The translations under genes were made by a program, and so were the position numbers. 64,000 nucleotides of DNA from Microbacterium azadirachtae (lineage in GTDB: Bacteria; Actinomycetota; Actinomycetes; Actinomycetales; Microbacteriaceae). Shown piece after piece: positions 33,142-42,396 of this stretch; positions within the stretch are counted from its first letter, which is position 1; every line of letters begins with the position of its first letter. The stretch lies in NCBI RefSeq assembly GCF_000956505.1, contig NZ_JYIX01000039.1, positions 248,001 through 312,000 on the forward strand, read 5' to 3'. Under the pieces are notes generated by a model. That model ran no database searches. It saw nothing but the letters and a program-made list of their open reading frames with translations, and was not told where the DNA came from.

Positions 33142-33848
33142 GCGAGGAGCGCCGTGACGTCGCCCTCGACCTCGACCGGGGCGGCTCCCCGGCGGAACAG
33201 CAGCGCGGGGCCCCGCCCGGGCGTCACGGCTTGGCCGCCGATCGTCCGGCGTTCGCCGAGCACCCGCAGCCAGGCGCCCTCGCGCAGCGCGAGCACCGGG
33301 GTGTCGTTCTCCTCGTGGAACTCCGCGAGGCGTTGGGCGCGGGTCTCGCCGGCGTGCGTCGAGCTCGGGTCGGCGTCGAGATAGTGCGCATTGATCTGGA
33401 ACGGCACGAGGCCGAGCGCGTCGAAGCCTCCGGGCTCGACGATGGGCATGTCGTTCGTGGTGCGGATCGTGAGGGCGGCGAGATTCGTCCCCGCGCTCGC
33501 GCCGAGATACGGCCGACCTGCCGCCGCGTGGGCGCGCAGCGGCTCGCTCAGGCCGAGGTCGCGCACCCGCTTCAGGAGGCGGAAGGTGTTGCCGCCGCCG
33601 ACGAAGACCGCCTCGGCGCCGCGGATCGTCGCCGCGGGGTCGCCCTCCTCGTGCGCACCGGCGACCGCGATCCCTTGAGCGGCGAACGCCTCGCGGGCCT
33701 TCGCCGTGTAGGCGTCGAGATCGGCCAGCGCGTACGGCACGAAGACGAGGCGGGCAGCCTCGCCGAGCGCCTCCCGGACGGCGTCCCACGCATGGGCGAG
33801 GTAGCCGGATCCGGCGTTGGAGGAGTTCGACATCAGCAGCAGGTTCAT
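33135..33848 (-). CDS. pepE: Peptidase E (alpha-aspartyl dipeptidase, S51)
   Basis: A 237-aa cytoplasmic serine peptidase that cleaves Asp-X dipeptides. The nucleophile is Ser118 in YLGASAGTNLAA, preceded by FVGGGNTFRLL. QINAHYLDADPSSTHAGETR holds the conserved His region. The length equals the family norm (about 230). Its ATG overlaps the iclR stop (ATGA), and AAAGGAC is upstream. Beside a dipeptide ABC operon with an M20 peptidase, it would process imported acidic dipeptides. Confidence 0.9.
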   Translation of the reverse strand: MNLLLMSNSSNAGSGYLAHAWDAVREALGEAARLVFVPYALADLDAYTAKAREAFAAQGIAVAGAHEEGDPAATIRGAEAVFVGGGNTFRLLKRVRDLGLSEPLRAHAAAGRPYLGASAGTNLAALTIRTTNDMPIVEPGGFDALGLVPFQINAHYLDADPSSTHAGETRAQRLAEFHEENDTPVLALREGAWLRVLGERRTIGGQAVTPGRGPALLFRRGAAPVEVEGDVTALLAG

Positions 33849-34660
33849 CGGGTCCTTTCGGGGGCGGGGCTCGCCACGGCGGCCGGGGCACGGGGGGACA
33901 GGAGCTGGGCGATCGCGTTCGCCGTGCGCAGCACCGCGTCCTTGTGCGCGCGGATGTCGCCGAGCCGCTCGCTCTTGTGCTCGCCGATGCTGACGGATCC
34001 GATCGGCCGCCCCGCGACGAACACGGGCGCGGCGACGGCGCGGGTGTCGAAGTCGTACTCGCCGTCCGAGTAGGCCCAGCCGGCCGTCGCCGCCTCCGAC
34101 ATCGCCTGCTCGATGAGCGTGGCGTCGTGGATCGTGAGGTCGTTGAAGCGGGCGAGCGGCAGCGAGTACATCAGCGCCTGGCGCTGCCCTGCCGAGAGGA
34201 ACGCGAAGTAGGCGCGGGAGGTCGCCCCTGCGTGCGCCGGGTACAGCTCGCCGACCAGGGGATGGTTGCGCATCGGCACCCCGCCGCCCTCGACCGCGGC
34301 CACGGCGCGCACATGGGCGCCATCCGCGATCGCGAACACGGCCGTGCGCGAGGCCTCCTCCGCGAGCTCCGCGAGCACCGGCTCGACGAGTGCGGCCATC
34401 CCGCCCTGTCGTTCCCAGGCGGAGGCGATCCGCCACAGGGCAGGACCCAGCCGGTATCGGCGGGTGTAGGCGTCGGTCGACAGGAAGCCGCGCGCGGCGA
34501 GCGTCGCGAGCAGGCGCTGCGCGGTGGACTTGTCGAGGTCGAACTCCTCGGCCAGTTCCATCACGCCCCACTCGGCGCGCCGCCCGGTGAACGACAGCAG
34601 CACCGACAGTGCGCGATCCACCGTCTGCAGCGGGGGGCGGGAGCCCGATCCCTTGTCCAT
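33845..34660 (-). CDS. IclR-family regulator of the peptide operon
   Basis: A 271-aa regulator. The N-terminal winged helix (QTVDRALSVLLSF, ELAEEFDLDKSTAQRLLATL, GFLSTDAYTRRYRLG) is followed by an IclR effector domain (residues about 95-260) with YPAHAGATSRAYFAFLSAGQ, FDTRAVAAPVF and GRPIGSVSIGE. ATG 34660 has AAGGAG seven bases upstream; the longer open frame to 34744 lacks one. It is coupled to pepE and divergent from the dpp-like operon. A dyad in the gap (34748-34775) is the likely operator. Confidence 0.9.
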   Translation of the reverse strand: MDKGSGSRPPLQTVDRALSVLLSFTGRRAEWGVMELAEEFDLDKSTAQRLLATLAARGFLSTDAYTRRYRLGPALWRIASAWERQGGMAALVEPVLAELAEEASRTAVFAIADGAHVRAVAAVEGGGVPMRNHPLVGELYPAHAGATSRAYFAFLSAGQRQALMYSLPLARFNDLTIHDATLIEQAMSEAATAGWAYSDGEYDFDTRAVAAPVFVAGRPIGSVSIGEHKSERLGDIRAHKDAVLRTANAIAQLLSPRAPAAVASPAPERTR

Positions 34661-34747
34661 GGAGTGCTCCTTCTGAGCCGTTCTGCGCGAGGTTTCCTCG
34701 GCATTCTGCCTGACGAGTTCCCCCGCGTGCACCTGCCGGATCAAATA

Positions 34748-34775
34748 GTGAGATCGAGTTGCACAACCATCTCAC
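34748..34775. promoter_or_regulatory. Probable IclR operator
   Basis: GTGAGAT (34748-34754) and ATCTCAC (34769-34775) form a perfect inverted repeat enclosing the palindrome GTTGCACAAC (34758-34767). It lies in the 187-base gap between iclR and the permease gene. No convincing -35/-10 pair could be fixed nearby. Confidence 0.55.
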
Positions 34776-34847
34776 ATCGCAGATAGTTGTCGCTACGCGC
34801 CGCTCGGACGCGGAACATCCCCCCCAAACAGCGAAGTGAGGAGAGCC

Positions 34848-35855
34848 ATGTCGACTGTCGTCCGCCGTGTGCTCGCGATGATTCCCACGCTGCTCGGCGT
34901 CGTCGTCTGCATCTTCCTGATCACCCGGGTGCTGCCCGGGGATCCGGCACGGACCCTGGCCGGCGAGAACGCCGATCAGAGCGTGGTCGACAAGCTCCGC
35001 GAGCAGATGGGCCTGGATCAGCCGATCTGGCAGCAGTTCGGCGATTACGTCGTCGGCCTGCTCCAGGGCAACCTCGGCTACGCCTGGCACACCGGGCATC
35101 CGGTGGCCCAGGACTTCGCCACGCGGTTCCCCGCGACGGTGGAGCTGGCGCTCGCGGCACTCATCATCGGAGTCCTGATCGGGGTGCCCCTCGGCATCGT
35201 CAGCGCGATGCAGCGCGGACGCCTCGCCGATCACCTCACCCGTGTGGTCTCGCTGCTCGGTGTCTCCATGCCGCTGTTCTGGCTGGGCCTGCTCGTCATC
35301 TCCTTCTTCTACGGGACGCTCGGCTGGGCGCCCGCCCCGATCGGACGCATCGCCGACGACGTCAACCCGCCCACGCACGTGACAGGGCTGTATCTCGTGG
35401 ACAGCCTCCTCACCGGCGACGGCGTCGCGTTCGCCAGCTCGTTCTCGCACCTCATCTGGCCCGCCATGGTCCTGTCGGTCGGCGGGATCGCGATCATCTC
35501 CCGGATGACCCGCTCGGCGATGCTCGAGGTGATGGGCCAGGACTACATCCGCACGGCCGAGGCGAAGGGCATGGGCCCGGCCCGCGTCATCGGCGGGCAC
35601 GCGCTGAAGAACGCGGCCCCGTCGATCGTCACGATCGTCGGCCTCGAGCTCGGGCAGCTCCTCGGCGGGGCGGTCATCACCGAGACGATCTTCAGCTGGC
35701 CAGGGGTCGGCGGCTACGTGACCGAGTCGATCAAGGCCAACGACTACGCCCCCGTGCAGGCGATGACCCTGATCGCCGCGATCATCTACCTCGTCGTGAA
35801 CCTGATCGTCGACCTGTCGCAGGCGATCTTCGACCCGAAGGTGCGCAATGCTTGA
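34848..35855 (+). CDS. Peptide ABC transporter permease, DppB type
   Basis: A 335-aa inner-membrane permease with six helices. The N-terminus VVRRVLAMIPTLLGVVVCIF and LPGDPAR are typical of DppB/OppB. The EAA loop that contacts the ATPases reads YIRTAEAKGMGPARVIGGHA, with the following ETIFSWPGVGGY block. The ATG at 34848 has GAGGAG about five bases upstream; ATG 34836 is an in-frame alternative without a ribosome site. First gene of the eight-gene operon. Confidence 0.92.
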   Translation: MSTVVRRVLAMIPTLLGVVVCIFLITRVLPGDPARTLAGENADQSVVDKLREQMGLDQPIWQQFGDYVVGLLQGNLGYAWHTGHPVAQDFATRFPATVELALAALIIGVLIGVPLGIVSAMQRGRLADHLTRVVSLLGVSMPLFWLGLLVISFFYGTLGWAPAPIGRIADDVNPPTHVTGLYLVDSLLTGDGVAFASSFSHLIWPAMVLSVGGIAIISRMTRSAMLEVMGQDYIRTAEAKGMGPARVIGGHALKNAAPSIVTIVGLELGQLLGGAVITETIFSWPGVGGYVTESIKANDYAPVQAMTLIAAIIYLVVNLIVDLSQAIFDPKVRNA

Positions 35856-36723
35856 GACTCGGATCCGCCCGCGCCGTACGGCCACCGGCGCGCTCTCGCT
35901 CCTGCTGCGGAACCCGTCCGCGATGGTCGGGCTCGTGATCATCCTGTTCTGGACGCTCGGCGGCCTTGTCGCGCTGTTCGCGTCGCCCTACGACCCCAAC
36001 CAGACCGGCGTCGGGCCGCTGCTGTCACCGCCGTCGGGGGAGCATCTGTTCGGCACCGACAACTTCGGCCGCGACATCTTCTCCCGCGTGCTCGCCGGGG
36101 CCAGGGTCTCGCTGTGGACCGGTCTGATCGCCGTCGCGGTGTCGCTGGTCGTCGGTCTTCCGATCGGCGCCATCGCAGGCTACGTGCGCGGCACCACAGG
36201 CATGGTGCTCATGCGCATCATGGACATGCTGCTCGCCTTCCCCTCTCTGCTGCTCGCGATGGCGCTCGCCGTCGCTCTCGGACCAGGGCTGGGATCCGCC
36301 ATGATCGCCGTCGGCGTCGTCGGCATCCCCGAGTTCGCCCGCATCATGTACGGACAGACCGTGGCGCTGCGAGAGCGCGAATTCGTGGAGGCGTCCAGGG
36401 CGATCGGCCTCGGCGACGGTGTCATCCTGTTCCGCCACATCCTGCCCAACGGCATGGCGCCGATCATGGTGCGCTCCGCCCTGGGCATGGGATACGCGAT
36501 CCTCACCGCCGCGGCGCTGAGCTTCATCGGCCTCGGCGCCCAGCCGCCGCTCGCCGAATGGGGCGTCATGATCTCCGACGGGCGCGGCTACATCATCTCC
36601 GGCGAGTGGTGGATGACGTTCTTCCCCGGCCTGGCGATCGCGACGTCGATCCTGGCCTTCAACCTCCTCGGCGACGGACTGCGCGACACCCTCGACCCCC
36701 GGCTGCGCACCTCCGCCCGATGA
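35848..36723 (+). CDS. Peptide ABC transporter permease, DppC type
   Basis: A 291-aa permease partner with six helices: FGTDNFGRDIFSRVLAGARV near the N-terminus, the EAA loop EFVEASRAIGLGDGVILFRH, and GLGAQPPLAEWGVMISDGR, all standard for DppC/OppC. It overlaps the dppB-like gene by 8 bases. Together they form the channel for di- or oligopeptides delivered by the lipoprotein encoded next. Confidence 0.93.
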   Translation: MLETRIRPRRTATGALSLLLRNPSAMVGLVIILFWTLGGLVALFASPYDPNQTGVGPLLSPPSGEHLFGTDNFGRDIFSRVLAGARVSLWTGLIAVAVSLVVGLPIGAIAGYVRGTTGMVLMRIMDMLLAFPSLLLAMALAVALGPGLGSAMIAVGVVGIPEFARIMYGQTVALREREFVEASRAIGLGDGVILFRHILPNGMAPIMVRSALGMGYAILTAAALSFIGLGAQPPLAEWGVMISDGRGYIISGEWWMTFFPGLAIATSILAFNLLGDGLRDTLDPRLRTSAR

Positions 36724-36805
36724 TGGCGGCCGGCGCCCACGAGGCGACCGCTCCGTCGTCCGGTCCCGCACCGAATACCCGCACAGCAAGAAGAAAGGCC
36801 CCACG

Positions 36806-38395
36806 ATGAAGAGAACGAGGTTGATCGGCGCGCTCGCCTTGACGACCGCCGTCATGCTCGGCACCGCCGGCTGCGTCGCGAATGCGAATGCGAACAAGGG
36901 CGATGGCGCCTCCGGTTCGTCCGCGAACCAGTCGCTGACCGTCGCCTACTCCGAGGGAGGGACGACCCTCGACCCCGCAGAGGCCAACGACGGCACGAGC
37001 GACACCCTGGTCCTGGCCTCCTACGACCAGCTCGTCACGTACGGAACCAAGACCGTGGACGGCAAGCAGGTCTCCGACACCGCGACCATCAAGCCGATGA
37101 TCGCGGAGAAGTGGGAGGCGGACGCCGCCCACACGACGTACACGTTCACCCTGCGCAAGGACGTCACGTTCCAGGACGGCAAGAAGCTGACCGCGAGCGA
37201 CGTCGTGCGCAGCTACGAGCACATCAAGGCCTCCGCCTCGGCGAGCTTCCTCTACAAGATGGCCGGGATCGACACGGTCACCGCGAAGGACGACCACACC
37301 GTCGTCATCACGCTCACCGCGCCGAACCACCTGTTCCTGCAGATCATCCCGATGTACTCCTTCTCGATCATCGACATGGACCAGGTGGACAAGAACGGCG
37401 GCGCGAAGTGGCTCGCCACGAACACCGCCGGGTCCGGACCGTACAAGATCGACAGCTACGACCCGGCCACCGCCGCCAAGCTGACCGCCTCGCCGTCGTA
37501 CTGGGGCGCCGAGCCCGCGATCGGCACCGTGAACATCAAGTTCATCGGCGACGCCTCCAACCGCCTGCAGCTGGTCCAGAAGGGCTCGGTCGACATGGCA
37601 CTGGAGATCGCACCGAAGGATCTCAAGGGCCTGAACGGCAAGGACGGGCTCGTCGTCGACTCCCGCCCGAGCAACAAGATCCTGTTCTTCGCGATGAACA
37701 ACAAGATCGCGCCCTTCGACAACCCGAAGGTCCGCGAGGCGATCACCTACGCGATCCCCTACGACAAGCTCATCTCCGACGTCATGCAGGGGCAGGCGAG
37801 CCCGATGCGCTCGGCCGTCGCGAGCTCGACGCCCGGATTCACCGACAAGGGCTACGACGCGAAGCACGACCTGGACAAGGCCAAGCAGCTGCTGGCGGAC
37901 GCGGGCTACCCGAACGGGTTCTCGTTCGACTTCACGCTCGGATCCGGCTTCCCGGACTGGAACGACGACGCCGTGCTGATCCAGGCGGAGCTCGCCAAGA
38001 TCGGCGTGACCATGAACATCCACAACATGGCGCGCGCCCAGTTCCTCGAAGCGCTGGCCGGCAAGAACGTGCAGTCGTACATCAGCCGCTGGACCTCGTT
38101 CGTGAACGACCCCGGCTACCACCTGGGCCTGCTCATGACGACGTCGGGTTCGAGCAACTACATGAACTACGACAACCCGACCGTCGACAGCCTGTGGAAG
38201 CAGGCCTCGACGGAGTCGGACGCGGCCCAGCGGAATGAGCTCTACGGGCAGATGCAGCAGCAGATCGACGCCGACGCGCCCTGGGGCTACCTGTACGAGT
38301 ACAACATCGCGGTCACCGAGCGCAAGGAAGTCAAGGGCTACACGTCCTACCCGGACGGCTTGATCCGGTTCTTCCAGCTCAGCAAGACGTCCTGA
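36806..38395 (+). CDS. Peptide-binding lipoprotein (SBP family 5)
   Basis: A 529-aa extracellular solute-binding protein anchored by a lipid. The signal peptide ends in a lipobox GTAGC with Cys23. A Gly/Ser/Asn linker is followed by the family-5 fold: EGGTTLDPAEANDGTSD, then YTFTLRKDVTFQDGKKLTAS and APFDNPKVREAITYAIPYDK. An 82-base gap follows dppC, and AAGAAAGG is upstream of the ATG. It captures peptides or similar substrates for the Dpp-type permease. Confidence 0.93.
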   Translation: MKRTRLIGALALTTAVMLGTAGCVANANANKGDGASGSSANQSLTVAYSEGGTTLDPAEANDGTSDTLVLASYDQLVTYGTKTVDGKQVSDTATIKPMIAEKWEADAAHTTYTFTLRKDVTFQDGKKLTASDVVRSYEHIKASASASFLYKMAGIDTVTAKDDHTVVITLTAPNHLFLQIIPMYSFSIIDMDQVDKNGGAKWLATNTAGSGPYKIDSYDPATAAKLTASPSYWGAEPAIGTVNIKFIGDASNRLQLVQKGSVDMALEIAPKDLKGLNGKDGLVVDSRPSNKILFFAMNNKIAPFDNPKVREAITYAIPYDKLISDVMQGQASPMRSAVASSTPGFTDKGYDAKHDLDKAKQLLADAGYPNGFSFDFTLGSGFPDWNDDAVLIQAELAKIGVTMNIHNMARAQFLEALAGKNVQSYISRWTSFVNDPGYHLGLLMTTSGSSNYMNYDNPTVDSLWKQASTESDAAQRNELYGQMQQQIDADAPWGYLYEYNIAVTERKEVKGYTSYPDGLIRFFQLSKTS

Positions 38396-38434
38396 CCGCA
38401 GCCCGAACCGGCATCGAAGAGAGAGAAGTCATCC

Positions 38435-39733
38435 ATGTCCACGATCGCAGAGTGGGAGCAGCGGCTCCTCGCCGCCGTCGACGAGTCGCAGGAGGAGCTG
38501 CTGGCGCTGGCCGGGCTGCTCATCCGGACGCCGAGCGAGAACCCTCCCGGTGACTGCACCGAGATCGCCGAGGTGATCGCGGGGCGCCTGCGCGACGAGG
38601 GCATGGATCTCGAGCTCTTCGATGCCGGAGAGGGGCGGGTGAGCGTCGTCGCCCACCGCGGCGAGAAGGGCGAGGACCGGCATCTGGTCTTCGCCGGCCA
38701 CAGCGATGTCGTCCCGATCGGGGACGTCTCCCGGTGGACCTTCCCGCCCCTGGCCGGAGACGTCGTCGACGGCTGGCTCCGCGGGCGCGGCGCGAGCGAC
38801 ATGAAGGCGGGCCTGGCCGGACTCCTGCACGTCTACACGCTGCTGCACCGCCTCGACGTGCCCCTGCGCGGGCGGATCTCGCTCGCCGCGGTGCCCGACG
38901 AGGAGACCGGCGGCCGCCTGGGCGCCGACTGGCTGCTCGGCCAGGGCGTGCTGGACGGCGCGACGGGCGGTGTGATCGCCGAGCCCGCAGAGCGCGACCA
39001 TCCCACGATCGGGCAGAAGGGCAGCAACTGGTTCCGCCTCACCGTTCGCGGCATTCCAGGACACGGCAGCCTCCAGCCTGTGCACGGAGTGAGCGCGAAC
39101 CTGCTCGGCGCCAGGGCGATCCTGGCCCTGCAGCGGCTCTGGGACATGGTGCCGGAGGCGCCGGAGGAGCTGCGTCAGCTCATCGCCGACTCGCAGCACT
39201 TCGCCGTGCAGCGCGAGGGATACGAACCGGAGGTCGCGCAGGTCTTCGAACGCGTGACGATCAACGTCGGCACGATCCGCGGCGGCACCTCGACCAACGT
39301 CGTGGCAGACACCTGCGTGATCGAGTTCGACACCCGGGTGCCGATCGGTCTCAGCCGCGTCCAGGTGCTCGACCGCGCGCGGGAGATCCTCGCCGAGGAG
39401 GGCATCGACGCCGAGATCGATCCCATCGGCTTCATGAGCGAGCCGAACTGGACCGCGCCGACCGATCCGATCGTCGAGACCCTCGTCGGCGCGCTGCGGG
39501 AGCTCTCCGACCCCGAGGCGCAGGGCGTGCTGCAGTGGGCGTCGTCCGACGCCCGCACCTTCCGCAGCCACGGCATCCCCGTGCTGCAGTACGGCCCCGC
39601 CGACCTCAAGACCATCCACAGCTTCGACGAGCGTGCCCGCGCCGGCGACGTGGTGCTCGCCGCCAAGGTGTACGCGCTCACGGCCCTGCGCTACCTCGGT
39701 GTGCGCGACGCCGACGACCTTCCCGCCCTCTGA
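38435..39733 (+). CDS. M20-family metallopeptidase (ArgE/DapE type)
   Basis: A 432-aa di-zinc amidohydrolase. Metal and catalytic motifs: FAGHSDVVPIGD (first His and Asp), GRGASDMKAGLAG (bridging Asp), PDEETGG (catalytic Glu), and a lid domain with the conserved PGHGSLQPVHG. A C-terminal region with SSDARTFRSHGIPVLQYGP completes the site. No signal peptide, so cytoplasmic. It would deacylate or hydrolyse the imported substrate. AGAGAGAAG precedes the ATG. Confidence 0.9.
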   Translation: MSTIAEWEQRLLAAVDESQEELLALAGLLIRTPSENPPGDCTEIAEVIAGRLRDEGMDLELFDAGEGRVSVVAHRGEKGEDRHLVFAGHSDVVPIGDVSRWTFPPLAGDVVDGWLRGRGASDMKAGLAGLLHVYTLLHRLDVPLRGRISLAAVPDEETGGRLGADWLLGQGVLDGATGGVIAEPAERDHPTIGQKGSNWFRLTVRGIPGHGSLQPVHGVSANLLGARAILALQRLWDMVPEAPEELRQLIADSQHFAVQREGYEPEVAQVFERVTINVGTIRGGTSTNVVADTCVIEFDTRVPIGLSRVQVLDRAREILAEEGIDAEIDPIGFMSEPNWTAPTDPIVETLVGALRELSDPEAQGVLQWASSDARTFRSHGIPVLQYGPADLKTIHSFDERARAGDVVLAAKVYALTALRYLGVRDADDLPAL

Positions 39734-39747
39734 GAGAGACCGAACCC

Positions 39748-40692
39748 ATGCTGAACCATGTCCTGACCGTCGTCGACCTGCTCGATTCCCCCGGAACCTC
39801 CGGCGAGGCCCTCGCCGAGCACCTGCGCTCCTACCGTGCGCCGGGCGCCGAGATCACCGTCACCGTCGTGGAGGGCGACAAGGGCAGCACCGATTTCGTG
39901 CGGGTGTTCCTGCCCGGAACCGCGGGCCGCGCCTCCGGCGGATCCGCGCGCACCCTCGGCATCATCGGCCGGCTCGGCGGGGTAGGCGCCCGTCCGGAGC
40001 TGATCGGCTACGTCTCGGACGGCGACGGCGCGGCCGCGGCCCTCTCCGCCGCCGCGAAGCTGCTGCAGATGGCGGCGCGCGGCGACGTGCTGCCCGGCGA
40101 TGTGGTGATCACGACCCACGTCACGGGGTGGGCCCCCACCCAGCCCCACGACCCGGTGCCCTTCATGGACTCGCCCGTCGACATCCTCACCATGAACCTG
40201 CATGAGGTGGACGAGGCGATGGAGGCGGTGCTGTCGATCGACACCACGAAGGGCAATCGCACGATCAACCACCGCGGCATCGCGATCTCCCCGACGGTCA
40301 AGTCGGGCTACATCCTGCGCCCGAGCGAGGACCTCGTGGGCGTCGCGGAGACCGTGACCGGACGCAGCGCCGTGATCTTCCCGCTCGCGACGCAGGACAT
40401 CACCCCCTACGGCAACGACCTGCACCACCTGAACTCGATCCTGCAGCCCGCGGTCGCCACCGAGGCTCCGGTCGTGGGTGTCGCGATCACGACGGCGGTT
40501 CCGGTCGCGGGCTGCGCCACCGGAGCCAGCCACGAGGTCGACATCGAGCTCGCCGCGCGGTTCGCGGTCGAGACGGCGAAGTACTTCGGAGCGGGCAGCC
40601 TGTCGTTCTTCGACGAGGACCAGTTCGCCCACCTGACCTCGCTGTACGGCAGCGCCGCGCACCTGCAGACCCTCGGGAACGTCGAGGTCTGA
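39748..40692 (+). CDS. DUF1177 protein
   Basis: A 314-aa protein that I assign to DUF1177 by its opening MLNHVLTVVDLLDSPGTSGE and size. Biochemical function is unknown. Visible are the stretches ITTHVTGWAPTQPHDPVPFM, INHRGIAISPTVKSGYI and PVAGCATGASHEVDIE, suggesting a metal or cofactor site (several His, Asp and a Cys). It lies 14 bases after the M20 gene and one base before the ATPase gene. In-operon position with AroM and M20 implies a step after import. Confidence 0.8.
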   Translation: MLNHVLTVVDLLDSPGTSGEALAEHLRSYRAPGAEITVTVVEGDKGSTDFVRVFLPGTAGRASGGSARTLGIIGRLGGVGARPELIGYVSDGDGAAAALSAAAKLLQMAARGDVLPGDVVITTHVTGWAPTQPHDPVPFMDSPVDILTMNLHEVDEAMEAVLSIDTTKGNRTINHRGIAISPTVKSGYILRPSEDLVGVAETVTGRSAVIFPLATQDITPYGNDLHHLNSILQPAVATEAPVVGVAITTAVPVAGCATGASHEVDIELAARFAVETAKYFGAGSLSFFDEDQFAHLTSLYGSAAHLQTLGNVEV

Positions 40693-40693
40693 C

Positions 40694-41530
40694 ATGTCCG
40701 CCCTCCTTCGCGTCGAAGACCTCCGTGTGCGGGTGGACGCCCGCCGCGGCACCTCGTTCCCGGTCGACGGCATCAGCTTCGAGATCAGCCGAGGCGAGAC
40801 GCTCGGCCTCGTCGGCGAGTCCGGATCCGGCAAGAGCCTGACCGCGATGTCGATCATCCGCCTCCTGCCCACGCGCGCCGTGCGCATGGCCGGCGGCCGG
40901 ATCCTGTTCGGCGATCAGGACATGTCCGGCATCGGCGCGAAGGGGATGCGCGGCATCCGGGGGAACCGGATCGGCACGATCTTCCAGGAGCCCATGACCG
41001 CCCTGAACCCCGCGTTCACGGTCGGGTTCCAGCTCCGCGAGCCGCTGCGGCGGCATCGCGGACTGGGACGCAAGGCCGCCGACGACCGGGCGAGAGAGCT
41101 CCTCGAGATGGTCGGCATCGAGCGCTCTGCACAGGTCGCGGCGTCCTACCCGCACCACCTCTCCGGAGGCATGCGTCAGCGCGTGATGATCGCGATGGCC
41201 ATGTCGTGCGAGCCGGACCTGCTCATCGCGGACGAGCCGACCACGGCGCTCGACGTGACCACCCAGGCGCAGATCCTCGACCTGATCCTGCAGCTGCAGC
41301 AGACCCACGGCACCGCGGTGCTGCTCGTGACGCACGACCTGGGGGTCGTGGCCGAGTCGTGCGAGCGGGTCGTCGTCATGCGGCACGGCAAGGTCCTGGA
41401 GGCCGGGGGAGTGCGCGAGATCTTCCACGCGCCGCAGCATGCGTACACGCGAGCACTTCTCGATTCCATGCCGTCGCGCAACATCGGGAAGCGCCGGCTT
41501 CCCACGCTTCCCGAGGAGGTCTTCGGATGA
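40694..41530 (+). CDS. Peptide ABC transporter ATP-binding protein, DppD type
   Basis: A 278-aa ATPase. Walker A GESGSGKS, Q-loop IFQEPMTALNP, signature HLSGGMRQRVMIA, Walker B LLIADEPTTALD, then THDLGVVAE with the switch His. It ends about 45 residues earlier than typical DppD and lacks the C-terminal Cys-rich oligopeptide-transporter segment. Energizes the DppB/DppC-type permease with the next gene. Confidence 0.92.
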   Translation: MSALLRVEDLRVRVDARRGTSFPVDGISFEISRGETLGLVGESGSGKSLTAMSIIRLLPTRAVRMAGGRILFGDQDMSGIGAKGMRGIRGNRIGTIFQEPMTALNPAFTVGFQLREPLRRHRGLGRKAADDRARELLEMVGIERSAQVAASYPHHLSGGMRQRVMIAMAMSCEPDLLIADEPTTALDVTTQAQILDLILQLQQTHGTAVLLVTHDLGVVAESCERVVVMRHGKVLEAGGVREIFHAPQHAYTRALLDSMPSRNIGKRRLPTLPEEVFG

Positions 41531-42396
41531 GTGCACTGCTGAGTGTGCGCGGTCTGGTCAAGGAGTACCCGCAGCGCGGGGGGAAGCGCGGCGAGGTCTT
41601 CCGCGCGATCGACGGCATCGACTTCGATCTGCGCGAGGGATCGACGCTCGCGATCGTCGGCGAATCCGGATCCGGCAAGTCCACGACAGGGCGCTGCGTG
41701 CTGCGCCTCACCGAGCCGACGTCGGGCAGCGTCACGTACGACGGCGTGGATCTGCTCGGACTCGACGCCGAGCGGATGCGGGCCCAGCGGGCGCACATGC
41801 AGATCGTGTTCCAGGACACCTACGCCTCCCTCGATCCGCGGTGGACCGTCGGCCGGCTGCTCGCCGAGCCCCTCCGGCTGCGCGAGCGCCTCACGCCGGG
41901 GCAGCAATGCACAAGGGTCGGCGAGATGCTCGAACTGGTCGGACTCGAGGCGGAGCACGCCGACCGGTATCCGCACGAGTTCTCCGGCGGGCAGCGGCAG
42001 CGCATCGGCATCGCCAGAGCGCTCATGCTCAAGCCCCGTCTTGTGGTGTGCGACGAGCCGGTGTCGGCCCTCGACGTCTCGGTGCAGGCGCAGGTGCTCA
42101 ACCTCATGAAGGACCTCCAGGACGAGCTCGGCCTCAGTTACCTCTTCATCTCGCACGACATCGCCGTGGTCGAGTTCATGGCCGACGACGTCATCGTCAT
42201 GAACAAGGGCCGTGTCGTGGAGTCCGGCGTCTGCGCGCAGGTGCTCGCGGACCCGAAGGATCCCTACACGCGCGCACTGCTGGCGGCCGTCCCCGTCCCC
42301 GATCCCGATGCGCTCGAGGACCGCGCGATGCGTCGCGCCGTGATCGAGGCGGGGCTCGCCGCACCCGTCGGCGGCGACTCCGAGCGCGCGCGATGA
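41527..42396 (+). CDS. Peptide ABC transporter ATP-binding protein, DppF type
   Basis: A 289-aa ATPase. Walker A GESGSGKSTTGR, Q-loop VFQDTYASLDPRW, signature EFSGGQRQRIGIARAL, Walker B LVVCDEPVSALDVSVQ, and switch ISHDIAVVEF. The ATG overlaps the previous stop as ATGA, which sets the start despite a longer open frame. Second nucleotide-binding subunit of the importer; slightly shorter than typical DppF. Confidence 0.92.
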   Translation: MSALLSVRGLVKEYPQRGGKRGEVFRAIDGIDFDLREGSTLAIVGESGSGKSTTGRCVLRLTEPTSGSVTYDGVDLLGLDAERMRAQRAHMQIVFQDTYASLDPRWTVGRLLAEPLRLRERLTPGQQCTRVGEMLELVGLEAEHADRYPHEFSGGQRQRIGIARALMLKPRLVVCDEPVSALDVSVQAQVLNLMKDLQDELGLSYLFISHDIAVVEFMADDVIVMNKGRVVESGVCAQVLADPKDPYTRALLAAVPVPDPDALEDRAMRRAVIEAGLAAPVGGDSERAR

